From Chryseobacterium gleum (GTDB lineage Bacteria > Bacteroidota > Bacteroidia > Flavobacteriales_D > Crocinitomicaceae): a DNA stretch of 12,749 nt. Position numbers and translations under genes: made by a program. Under the pieces are notes generated by a model. That model did not search any database and was not told the origin of the DNA. It worked only from the letters and a program-made list of their open reading frames with translations. The stretch covers positions 1 through 12,749 of the forward strand of contig CALPSU020000035.1 of the NCBI GenBank assembly GCA_943326315.2, read 5' to 3'. Below, in pieces: positions 1 through 6,700 of the stretch (positions within the stretch are counted from its first letter, which is position 1; each line of letters opens with the position of its first letter).

Positions 1-599
1 CTATTTATGAAGAAGTAGCTCGTCAAGAAGGAAAAGGTAAAATTGGAGATGATTTTGCTTATAGACGAAAAGAAAATGAATTTTTGAATGTCATTTTAGT
101 GGAACAACCAAATGATGATTTCGCGCATTTAATGGTGCGTCAATTTTTCACAGATGTATTTCATTTTTACTTCTTTACAGATTTAATGAATTCACAAGAT
201 GATTTTTTAAAAGGTCTTGCTCATAAAACGATTAAAGAAGTTACTTATCACTTAAAACGTAGTTCTGAATGGATGGTGCGTTTTGGAAAAGGAACAGAAG
301 AATCTAAAAAAAGAGCGCAAGTTGCAATCAATAAATTTTGGAAATACACACACGAATTCTTTTTAGAAAGTGAAGTTGATAAAGCCATTTTAGCTAACGG
401 AATGGGAGTTGATTTAGCCAAAATTCAAAAAGAGTTCAAATTAAAAGTGGATGAAATTTTCTATTTAGCTCATTTAAGTCTTCCAACGAATGATTTCAGT
501 ATCAAAGGAGGAAAACAAGGAGTTCATTCAGAAAATTTAGGATACATATTAACAGAAATGCAATTTTTACCAAGTACTTATCCAGATGCTATTTGGTAG
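1..599 (+). CDS. paaC: Phenylacetyl-CoA epoxidase subunit PaaC (3' part, cut by window edge)
   Basis: PaaC is the structural partner of the di-iron subunit PaaA in the multicomponent 1,2-phenylacetyl-CoA epoxidase, which opens the aerobic phenylacetate degradation pathway in the cytosol. The frame is open from base 3 to the TAG at 597-599, giving 198 codons. Family PaaC is about 250 residues, so roughly the first 50 lie outside the window. An ATG at 84 is internal, because the codons before it already match PaaC. From memory, the match to E. coli PaaC runs through the whole fragment: V-E-Q-P-N followed by F-A and R-Q-F-F-D, then I-K-E-x-x-Y-H-L-x-x-S, A-I-N-K-x-W, and the C-terminal G-G-K-x-G-x-H-x-E-x-L-G with E-M-Q. 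PaaC keeps the ferritin-like fold but not the active di-iron site. paaD, which often follows paaC, is not downstream here; hisS is. Confidence 0.93.
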   Translation, partial: IYEEVARQEGKGKIGDDFAYRRKENEFLNVILVEQPNDDFAHLMVRQFFTDVFHFYFFTDLMNSQDDFLKGLAHKTIKEVTYHLKRSSEWMVRFGKGTEESKKRAQVAINKFWKYTHEFFLESEVDKAILANGMGVDLAKIQKEFKLKVDEIFYLAHLSLPTNDFSIKGGKQGVHSENLGYILTEMQFLPSTYPDAIW

Positions 600-600
600 T

Positions 601-725
601 TTTACCACAGAGTTTATTTGAGTTTATACAGAGTACCACGGAGTTTTGATTTCGTGGTATTTTTGTTTTTAAAAGAAACTCAGTGATACTCTGTGCAGTA
701 CTCCTTTTAAAACTCTGTGTTAAAT
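601..725. repeat. Imperfect long inverted repeat (MITE- or REP-like) between paaC and hisS
   Basis: The left arm (about 601-652) and the reverse complement of the right arm (about 671-725) align over roughly 50 bases with small gaps. Both contain an ACAGAGTTT block followed 15-20 bases later by ACAGAGTA-CAC-GAGTTT. The element fills nearly the whole spacer between paaC and hisS and has no open reading frame. The shared CACAGAG units resemble dispersed intergenic repeats I recall in Bacteroidota genomes, but I cannot confirm copies elsewhere in this genome. No clear target-site duplication is visible. Confidence 0.6.
634..670 (+). terminator. Intrinsic terminator downstream of paaC
   Basis: A perfect 7-bp stem, TACCACG at 634-640 and CGTGGTA at 653-659, encloses a 12-nt loop and is followed by a T-rich run at 660-670. 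It sits 35 bases after the paaC stop, on the strand of paaC. It lies inside the larger inverted repeat, so that repeat may have supplied the terminator. Confidence 0.65.
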
Positions 726-747
726 AAAAAAAATCAACAATAAACTG

Positions 748-755
748 TATCTTTG
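748..755 (+). promoter_or_regulatory. Bacteroidota-type promoter -7 element of hisS
   Basis: TATCTTTG is an exact match to the Bacteroidota -7 consensus TAnnTTTG and ends 21 bases before the hisS ATG. The expected transcript start is near 760, giving a leader of about 15 nt. I see no good TTG at the usual -33 distance, so the call rests on the -7 box alone. The box lies just beyond the right arm of the inverted repeat. Confidence 0.55.
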
Positions 756-776
756 CCATCAAAATAACACATTAAA

Positions 777-2144
777 ATGGCTCAAAAACCCTCCATTCCA
801 AAAGGAACTAGAGATTTTCTTCCCTTAGAAGTAGCGAGAAGAACATACATTTTCGATACAATTCGAAATATTTTCAAAAAGTACGGATTTTCACCTATCG
901 AAACACCTTCATTTGAATTGTCTCAGACCTTATTAGGAAAATACGGAGAAGAAGGTGATCGTTTGATTTTTAGAATTTTAAATTCTGGAGAGAAAATGAA
1001 AAAAGCAGATCTACAGGCATTAGAAGCAGGTAATTTACCACGTTTTGCTAATTCATTAGCTGAAAAAGCACTTCGTTATGATCTTACAGTTCCTTTTGCT
1101 CGATTTGTAGTTCAACACCAAAATGACATTTCTTTTCCATTTAAAAGATACCAAATTCAACCAGTTTGGAGAGCGGATCGTCCTCAACACGGTCGTTACC
1201 AAGAGTTTTATCAGTGCGATGCAGACGTTGTAGGAAGTGATTCACTGATTTATGAAATCGATTTTGTTTTATTATTTGATGAGGTTTTAAGTGCATTGAA
1301 AATTCCTGATTTTTCTGTTAAAATAAATAATCGTAAAATTTTATCTGGAATTGCTGAAGTGAGCGGTGAATCTGATAAATTGATTGATATTACTGTCGCA
1401 ATTGATAAGTTAGATAAAATAGGCGAGGAAGGAGTAATAAAAGAATTACTTGAAAAAGGAGTTTCAGAAAGTGCAATTACTAAAATTCAGCCTTTATTTT
1501 CTTTATTAGGTAACAACGACGAAACAATTGCTAAAATGAAAGAGATTTTAGCATCTAGTGAAATTGGATTAAAAGGTATCGAAGAATTAGAATTCGTTTT
1601 AAATCAAGTTAAAGATTTAGGTGTTAAAAATGCAAAAATAGAATTCGACGTTACTTTAGCGAGAGGTTTAAATTATTATACAGGAGCTATTTTTGAAGTG
1701 AAAGCAAATGGAGTAAACATGGGAAGCATTTGTGGCGGTGGTCGTTACGATGATTTAACAGGTTTATTCGGAATGCCTGGAATGTCAGGAGTTGGGATTT
1801 CATTTGGAGCAGATAGAATTTACGATGTATTGACAGAATTAGATTTATTTCCCAAGGAAACAGATTTAGGACTTTCATTATTGTTCGTGAATTTCGGTGA
1901 AATCGAACAAGCATACTGTATGAAATTGGTTCGTCAATGCAGAGAAAATGGAATCGATTCAGAGTTATATCCTTCTAAAGCAAAAATGCAAAAGCAAATG
2001 AAATACGCAAATGATCGTGGAGTTCAATTTGTAGCAATTGTCGGTGACGAAGAAATGGAAAAACAAATTATCAAATTAAAAAATATGGAATCAGGTGAAC
2101 AATTTGATGTAACAATTGATCAATTGATTGAAAAATTAAAATAA
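777..2144 (+). CDS. hisS: Histidyl-tRNA synthetase
   Basis: Class II aminoacyl-tRNA synthetase that activates histidine with ATP and charges tRNA-His in the cytosol, usually as a homodimer. It has 455 residues, in the range I expect for Bacteroidota HisRS and slightly longer than the roughly 425 of E. coli. The N-terminal G-T-R-D-F-L-P is at 10-16. Motif 2, with W131-R132 and the following loop to about D150, is at 124-150. The histidine-specific motif L-A-R-G-L-N-Y-Y-T-G is at 294-303, with the catalytic arginine at R296. Motif 3 with G-G-G-R-Y-D-D (320-326) and G-V-G-I-S-F-G-A-D-R (338-347) follows. The anticodon-binding domain occupies about 364-455. All signature residues are present, so it should be active. 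It follows its own promoter, with hutH 85 bases downstream on the same strand. Confidence 0.97.
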   Translation: MAQKPSIPKGTRDFLPLEVARRTYIFDTIRNIFKKYGFSPIETPSFELSQTLLGKYGEEGDRLIFRILNSGEKMKKADLQALEAGNLPRFANSLAEKALRYDLTVPFARFVVQHQNDISFPFKRYQIQPVWRADRPQHGRYQEFYQCDADVVGSDSLIYEIDFVLLFDEVLSALKIPDFSVKINNRKILSGIAEVSGESDKLIDITVAIDKLDKIGEEGVIKELLEKGVSESAITKIQPLFSLLGNNDETIAKMKEILASSEIGLKGIEELEFVLNQVKDLGVKNAKIEFDVTLARGLNYYTGAIFEVKANGVNMGSICGGGRYDDLTGLFGMPGMSGVGISFGADRIYDVLTELDLFPKETDLGLSLLFVNFGEIEQAYCMKLVRQCRENGIDSELYPSKAKMQKQMKYANDRGVQFVAIVGDEEMEKQIIKLKNMESGEQFDVTIDQLIEKLK

Positions 2145-2155
2145 AATTTACGTTA

Positions 2156-2197
2156 GGGACAGGTCGCGACCTGTCCGTACAACGCGATCCTGTCCCC
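2156..2197. repeat. GC-rich REP-like palindromic element
   Basis: Bases 2157-2176 form a perfect 20-bp palindrome with half-site GGACAGGTCG. A second, degenerate inverted copy follows at 2182-2197 (CGCGATCCTGTCCCC), so the GGGACAGG block occurs three times within about 40 bases. The block is much richer in GC than its surroundings and sits in the 85-base hisS-hutH spacer. Such compact GC-rich palindromes are typical of REP/BIME elements, which are often mobilised by IS200-like RAYT transposases. No transposase is visible in this window. Confidence 0.65.
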
Positions 2198-2229
2198 ACG
2201 ATGATGATGACGAAATAAAAAGATATAGA

Positions 2230-3714
2230 ATGAAAAAAATAATTGACAATAAATGGATTTCATTAGTAGAAATCGATACGATATTAGCAGAAAACCATCA
2301 AATTGAATTATCACCAGAAACAAGAACTGTAATTCAAAAATGCAGAACCTACTTAGATGAAAAAGTTGCAAGAAGTGAAAAATTAATCTATGGTGTAAAT
2401 ACTGGTTTTGGTTCATTATGTAACACAGCTATTTCTACTGAAGATTTAGAACAACTTCAGACAAATTTAGTTCTTTCTCATGCCTGCGGAACAGGAGAGG
2501 AAGTGCCATCAGAATTGGTTAAAAGAATGATTTTACTTAAAGTTTTAGGATTGTCTCACGGACATTCAGGAGTTCAAGTAGAGACAGTTGAACGTTTGGT
2601 TTTCTTTTTCAATAATAATATCATTCCAGTTGTTTACCAACAAGGAAGCTTAGGAGCGTCGGGAGATTTAGCGCCTCTAGCACATTTATCTTTACCACTT
2701 TTAGGAGAAGGAGAAGTTTATGTAAATGGAGAAAAAATAGCGAGTAAATTAATGAATGAAAAATTTAATTTACTACCTATTGTTTTACGTTCAAAGGAAG
2801 GATTAGCTTTATTAAACGGAACTCAATTTATGAGCGCTTACGCTTCCTATTCAGTTAGTAATGGAACTAAATTATTCGATCAATTTAATCAAGTTGCAGC
2901 AGTTTCTTTGGAAGGATACGATGGAAGAATGGAACCATTTGGTATTTCTGTAAATGCAATTAGAAATCAAAAAGGACAAATTGAAGTTGCAGCAATCATG
3001 AGAGATTTATTATCTGGAAGTGAAATTGCGGCTCAAGAAAAAGCACACGTTCAAGATCCTTATTCTTTTAGATGTATTCCTCAAGTTCATGGAGCGTCAT
3101 TGGATGCAATTAACTATTGTAAAGAAATTGTAGAACGAGAAATTAATGCTGTAACAGACAACCCAACTATTTTCCCAGATGAAGATATTGTAGTTTCAGC
3201 AGGCAATTTCCACGGTCAACCATTAGCAATTTCGATGGATTTCTTGTCAATTGCTTTGGCTGAATTAGGAAGTATTTCAGAAAGAAGAATGTATAAATTG
3301 ATTTCAGGAACAAGAGGTTTACCTGCATTTTTGGTTGCCAATCCAGGATTGAATTCAGGGTTTATGATTCCTCAATATACAGCGGCATCTATCGTTAGTC
3401 AAAACAAACAATTATGTTCACCAGCAAGTATCGATACAATTGATTCTTCAAATGGTCAAGAAGATCACGTATCTATGGGAGCAAACGCTGCTACAAAATT
3501 ATACAGAGTGGTTCAAAACTGTTATACTATCCAAGCAATCGAGCTTTTAAATGCAACACAAGCGTTCGAATTCAGAAGACCTTTAAAATCTTCTCCAAGA
3601 GTAGAACAAATCGTTTCTGAATACAGAAAAGTAGTTCCTTTTGTAGAAAAAGATAAATTCTTACAACCAGAAATTGCAAAAAGTAGAGATTTCGCAATGA
3701 ATTGGAAGTTTTAA
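2230..3714 (+). CDS. hutH: Histidine ammonia-lyase
   Basis: Catalyses non-oxidative deamination of L-histidine to trans-urocanate plus ammonia, the first step of the Hut pathway, as a cytosolic homotetramer. It has 494 residues, close to the roughly 510 of Pseudomonas HutH. The A143-S144-G145 triad, which cyclises into the MIO electrophile, lies in G-S-L-G-A-S-G-D-L-A-P-L. Other expected active-site residues are Y54 (in Y-G-V-N-T-G-F-G), N196, R281 (Q-D-P-Y-S-F-R-C), F327 and E411 (N-G-Q-E-D-H). S83-H84 is the substrate-selectivity pair of histidine lyases; tyrosine and phenylalanine lyases usually carry H-L or F-L here, so histidine is the likely substrate. hutU, hutI and hutG are not in the window. 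No separate promoter is clear, so it may be read from hisS through the palindromic spacer. The gene ends in an intrinsic terminator. Confidence 0.95.
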   Translation: MKKIIDNKWISLVEIDTILAENHQIELSPETRTVIQKCRTYLDEKVARSEKLIYGVNTGFGSLCNTAISTEDLEQLQTNLVLSHACGTGEEVPSELVKRMILLKVLGLSHGHSGVQVETVERLVFFFNNNIIPVVYQQGSLGASGDLAPLAHLSLPLLGEGEVYVNGEKIASKLMNEKFNLLPIVLRSKEGLALLNGTQFMSAYASYSVSNGTKLFDQFNQVAAVSLEGYDGRMEPFGISVNAIRNQKGQIEVAAIMRDLLSGSEIAAQEKAHVQDPYSFRCIPQVHGASLDAINYCKEIVEREINAVTDNPTIFPDEDIVVSAGNFHGQPLAISMDFLSIALAELGSISERRMYKLISGTRGLPAFLVANPGLNSGFMIPQYTAASIVSQNKQLCSPASIDTIDSSNGQEDHVSMGANAATKLYRVVQNCYTIQAIELLNATQAFEFRRPLKSSPRVEQIVSEYRKVVPFVEKDKFLQPEIAKSRDFAMNWKF

Positions 3715-3741
3715 GGAAATTTAAAGAGTTTTAAAATGTTT

Positions 3742-3770
3742 AGACGGAGATTTATCTTCGTCTTTTTTTT
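3742..3770 (+). terminator. Intrinsic terminator after hutH, in a convergent gap
   Basis: The 8-bp stem AGACGGAG (3742-3749) / CTTCGTCT (3756-3763), with one G-U pair and a 6-nt loop, is followed by eight T (3763-3770). It starts 28 bases after the hutH stop. The run of A on the other strand precedes the same stem, but the T-tract is lacking there, so termination of the opposing sulfation operon through it would be weaker. Confidence 0.85.
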
Positions 3771-3788
3771 GGTTTAAAAATTTTAAAA

Positions 3789-4823
3789 TTAGATCAATTT
3801 TGAATAGATATCTAAACAATTATTATAGATATCTTGATTAAAATCAGAATGAGTTCGTATCTTTATTTTAAAAGGTTTAAATTCAAAATTCACGTCATTT
3901 AAATTTATTTGTTTAGATAATATATTCATCACTTCATTCGGATTCTCACAAAATCGTTCATACGAGAATAAGATAACTGAATCAGAATAATTTTCTAAGA
4001 TATACTTGTAATAATTTAACCAAGAAAGTAACCAATAATTGATATCGACTTTAGAATAATTAGACATTCGTTCAAAAATTTCATCGTTACCCAAATAAAA
4101 AGGTTTTTGGTTCAATCCAAATTCATGATGCCCCAACCAATTCATATATTTCAATGAAAATGGATCTTTTTTTTGCAGTTCAGAAAAATGAATATGTTGA
4201 TTTAAGAGTGAAATAGCATGCTGAAGCGGATCTCTAAAAGGAATGATGATTTTAGCCATTGGAAATTGCTTCAAAATTGAGTCAAAACGTAATACTAAAT
4301 TGTTGTTCTTGGAAAGATACCTTTTTGATTCTCCCTTTTTTAAAGTTATTTGATTGATGTATTTTTCGAATTTTAAGCTAATTTCTTTAGAGATTTTATT
4401 GATTTCTAAGCGATCTTCTTTGATATAGGAATTGTTTAAAAAGACTTTCCAAAACACTTCATCAAGAGCTTCTGGACTTTCATTATTTATCAAAATCCCG
4501 TCTTTATGTGCTCGTTCTTTTAATTCAGAATTCTTATTATTGAATGAAAGTTTTTTATTCAAATTAGGAGCCAAAATGAATGGCATATCAGAATAAGTAA
4601 GAGAAATAAATTCATCACTTTTATTTAAAGTTTCTAATAGAGCAGTTGTGCCACTTCTAGCCAATCCACTAATAAAAACAGGACCTTCTTTGAGTGTATT
4701 TATATTCCTTTTCTTTGAGAAAATAGCCTGATCAATATCAAAACTTATTTCAGAAACAACTTTAGATCCTAATGAAATTTGGTGGAATAATTTCGACAAA
4801 AAATTATAATCCGAACCTTCCAT
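3789..4823 (-). CDS. PAPS-dependent sulfotransferase (Sulfotransfer_3-like)
   Basis: Predicted to transfer a sulfuryl group from 3'-phosphoadenylyl-sulfate (PAPS) to an acceptor that the sequence does not identify, such as a glycan or lipid. It has 344 residues. The 5'-phosphosulfate-binding loop G-L-A-R-S-G-T-T is at 53-60, right after a hydrophobic beta strand. The 3'-phosphate-binding motif is at 192-205 (I-I-I-P-F-R-D-P then S), with R197 and S205 in the classic R-x7-S spacing. S-P-E-A-L-D-E-V-F-W at 116-125 resembles the motif that often follows the P-loop in Sulfotransfer_3 enzymes. I see no signal peptide or strong membrane segment, so it should be cytosolic. It is the last gene of the seven-gene operon and overlaps the preceding membrane-protein gene by 20 bases. 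cysC three genes upstream can supply PAPS. The gene is notably AT-rich. Confidence 0.88.
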   Translation of the reverse strand: MEGSDYNFLSKLFHQISLGSKVVSEISFDIDQAIFSKKRNINTLKEGPVFISGLARSGTTALLETLNKSDEFISLTYSDMPFILAPNLNKKLSFNNKNSELKERAHKDGILINNESPEALDEVFWKVFLNNSYIKEDRLEINKISKEISLKFEKYINQITLKKGESKRYLSKNNNLVLRFDSILKQFPMAKIIIPFRDPLQHAISLLNQHIHFSELQKKDPFSLKYMNWLGHHEFGLNQKPFYLGNDEIFERMSNYSKVDINYWLLSWLNYYKYILENYSDSVILFSYERFCENPNEVMNILSKQINLNDVNFEFKPFKIKIRTHSDFNQDIYNNCLDIYSKLI

Positions 4824-5187
4824 ACTGTTTTTTCAATAAATAATACAGTAAAAATACAATGGATGAAATAAAGATACCTTTAAATGAAACCATCACATTG
4901 TAAAAATTTACTTTTTCTTTAAATGCTGGACCAACGTATATTAATCCAATATAGGGAAGAAGTGCGATAAAAAAGAAAAGGGCTAATTTACTTGTTTCAA
5001 TCAGTACTTTAAGCGCTGAAGAAAGTAATAGTTTTTGTTTCTTTTTATCTTCTATTGTTTTACTTCCTAGCACTATGAAAGCTTCTTTTTGAGATGTAAA
5101 CATAGATTTAATAAATCGTTGAACAGGTAAAAAGTCAAATAATATTGCAGAAATAAAACCAGTGAGTATGAATAAAAATGAAACCAT
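4804..5187 (-). CDS. Three-helix small membrane protein of the sulfation operon, unknown function
   Basis: I do not recognise this family. The 127 residues hold three hydrophobic stretches, at about 2-19, 66-86 and 103-118. A basic and polar loop at about 20-65 contains K-D-K-K-K-Q-K, which suggests it faces the cytosol. The C-terminus is basic (K-K-Q-Y-G-R). No catalytic motif is visible. Its ATG overlaps the stop of the preceding 58-residue gene (TAATG), and its end overlaps the sulfotransferase start by 20 bases, so expression is probably coupled to both. Its position between a putative periplasmic ASST-like protein and a cytosolic sulfotransferase suggests a membrane scaffold or a carrier for the sulfated intermediate. 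That role is inference only. Confidence 0.75.
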   Translation of the reverse strand: MVSFLFILTGFISAILFDFLPVQRFIKSMFTSQKEAFIVLGSKTIEDKKKQKLLLSSALKVLIETSKLALFFFIALLPYIGLIYVGPAFKEKVNFYNVMVSFKGIFISSIVFLLYYLLKKQYGRFGL

Positions 5188-5363
5188 TATTGTTTAAATT
5201 TATTTTTTATAAAACGAATAAACCTTTTCAAAGGATACCAAAAGATAGCTATAATAGAAAGGAAAATTGAGGTAAAAACGCCAATTATTGCAGCGATTGT
5301 TCCAGCTCCCATTCCAGGCCCAATGTAAAGGAGAAAATTATTTAAATGTAAATACAATAGCAT
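5187..5363 (-). CDS. 58-residue membrane protein with Y-I-G-P-G-M-G-A-G motif
   Basis: This small gene runs from ATG (5363-5361) to TAA (5189-5187) and encodes 58 residues. An N-terminal hydrophobic stretch leads to Y13-I-G-P-G-M-G-A-G21, then one strong membrane helix at about 22-42 ending in W-Y-P. The tail is strongly basic (K46, R47, R51, K54, K56, K58), which predicts a cytosolic C-terminus. AGAAGG lies 7 bases before the ATG, and the stop overlaps the next ATG as TAATG. The gap to the upstream ASST-like gene is 11 bases. From memory, small Y-I/L-G/D-P-G-x-G proteins recur beside sulfotransferase or surface-polysaccharide genes in Bacteroidota and cyanobacteria, but their function is unknown to me. 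Context, spacing and composition all support a real gene that length filters would drop. Confidence 0.8.
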   Translation of the reverse strand: MLLYLHLNNFLLYIGPGMGAGTIAAIIGVFTSIFLSIIAIFWYPLKRFIRFIKNKFKQ

Positions 5364-5374
5364 TATTTAACCTT

Positions 5375-6700
5375 CTATTTTTTTATAAAGGTAAACTTTT
5401 TAAATTCATCTTCTGTGATATATCGGCACCAATTTAAAGAGCTAAGGTGATTTTTATCTACTCGATCTACGAATGTCCAGATTTCATTTTTTTCATTCCC
5501 GAATAAAAGTCGACCATGATTTGATTCTTCTACTAAGATATTTCCATCTTTTAAGATTTGTGATCTTCCTTCTGTAAATGTTCCAATTTTTGATTTTTTA
5601 AAAAAATCAGTAAATGCTGTTGTAGTTTTATTGGTTGAAAAATCATAGATATATTGAATATTATTCCCATCGATAAGTCGTTTTTTTACATCTTTATATT
5701 TTGCATCGATGACGTTGTTGCCGAATATTGCTATTTGATGATCGTTTAAAATAACAACATCGTGCTGTTTCATCCATGGACCTTGTTGAGACCAAATTAT
5801 TTTGTTTGTAGAAGGTCGATATAAAAAAACTAAACTAGGATGTCTAAGACTTACAAAGACATCTCCCTTTTTCCAATATTTAGAATCTGTTTCAACAGGT
5901 TGAACTTCATTCAAATGTGAGTAATCTAAATTTTCAATATGTGTAGAAATTTCAGGGTTAGTAAAAAATAAAGCTCTGTTATATCTGTTTTCCATTAATA
6001 ATTCAAAGATTGATTTTTCAAAAAGAATTTCTCCATTTTTTTTAGATATTTTTTGAATTGCATCGTCTCTAAGACCATATTTTTTCTCATTCTCATGCGT
6101 TGATTTATAGCTGCAAATCCAAAAATCACCTTCATAGTTTCGTTCAATTGAATGGTGGCAAATTGTTGTATTCGACCAAACATAATTTGCATTTTTATCA
6201 ATCATATTAACTCCTTCCCCACCAAAAACAAGCGCACCATCATTTTGTAAAAAGGGGTGAAGCATCCGAGAAGTTTTTTTATTCATTACCCTAAAATCAT
6301 TATTCTTTACATTTTGAATGATTTTTTTGTTGTTTTTTTCAATATCGACAATCCATTTATGAATCACTTTTCCATCTTTAATTCTAAGTAATTTCACACT
6401 GTTTTGTGCTTCCTCTTTATCCCAAGCTGATACTAAAATATAATCTTTACTTCCTTTAAAGTTTTTAGTATAGTTAAATCCATTTTTTAGTTTTGGTATA
6501 TCAGCAACAAACATTGGATTGTCAATCACATCATAATGTTGAACGTTCGACAAAAAGGAAGATAAAAATATGACGATTTCTTTTGGAGCTCCTTTAATGT
6601 GTTCACCATTTGTATATACATGACGTGTAATTGCCATAGAAATTACGATAGTAAAAAAGAATACCCAAAATGCGATTATGTATTTTATATATTTCTTCAT
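5375..6700 (-). CDS. Membrane-anchored arylsulfotransferase (ASST)-like beta-propeller protein
   Basis: A 441-residue protein with an uncleaved-looking N-terminal membrane anchor (about 7-24, after K-K-Y-I-K) followed by a large soluble part, which I place in the periplasm. The soluble part has repeated W/F-rich strands like the beta-propeller of arylsulfotransferases. Characterised ASSTs move sulfate from one phenolic sulfate ester to another without PAPS, through a sulfo-histidine. Candidate active-site elements occur in the expected order: H182-H183, H262-x-N264 (in H-L-N-E-V-Q), R286-H287 (S-L-R-H-P-S-L-V) and H313 (K-Q-H-D-V-V), plus G-R379 and H395 later. The spacing differs from E. coli-type ASST, so I assign the superfamily, not the substrate. 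It overlaps cysC by 4 bases (ATGA). An ASST beside a PAPS-making enzyme is odd and suggests a role downstream of the cytosolic sulfotransferase. Confidence 0.75.
   Translation of the reverse strand: MKKYIKYIIAFWVFFFTIVISMAITRHVYTNGEHIKGAPKEIVIFLSSFLSNVQHYDVIDNPMFVADIPKLKNGFNYTKNFKGSKDYILVSAWDKEEAQNSVKLLRIKDGKVIHKWIVDIEKNNKKIIQNVKNNDFRVMNKKTSRMLHPFLQNDGALVFGGEGVNMIDKNANYVWSNTTICHHSIERNYEGDFWICSYKSTHENEKKYGLRDDAIQKISKKNGEILFEKSIFELLMENRYNRALFFTNPEISTHIENLDYSHLNEVQPVETDSKYWKKGDVFVSLRHPSLVFLYRPSTNKIIWSQQGPWMKQHDVVILNDHQIAIFGNNVIDAKYKDVKKRLIDGNNIQYIYDFSTNKTTTAFTDFFKKSKIGTFTEGRSQILKDGNILVEESNHGRLLFGNEKNEIWTFVDRVDKNHLSSLNWCRYITEDEFKKFTFIKK

Noticed and set aside
601..725. CRISPR-like repeat array
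   Set aside because: The units are in inverted, not regularly spaced direct orientation, there are no uniform spacers, and no cas genes are nearby.
1687..1914. Minus-strand frame inside hisS
   Set aside because: It lies wholly antisense to conserved HisRS motif 3 and has no domain or start context.
2153..2416. 87-codon minus-strand open frame across the hisS-hutH spacer and the hutH 5' end
   Set aside because: It is antisense to the well-supported start of hutH, runs through the palindromic repeat, and its product is low-complexity (F, L, H rich) with no motif.
2230..3714. Tyrosine or phenylalanine ammonia-lyase instead of histidine ammonia-lyase
   Set aside because: The selectivity pair is S83-H84, as in histidine lyases, and the length and active-site set fit HutH.
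5995..6201. 68-codon frame within the ASST-like gene
   Set aside because: It is another frame of the same strand through conserved propeller residues, with a product rich in M, K and F and no motif.
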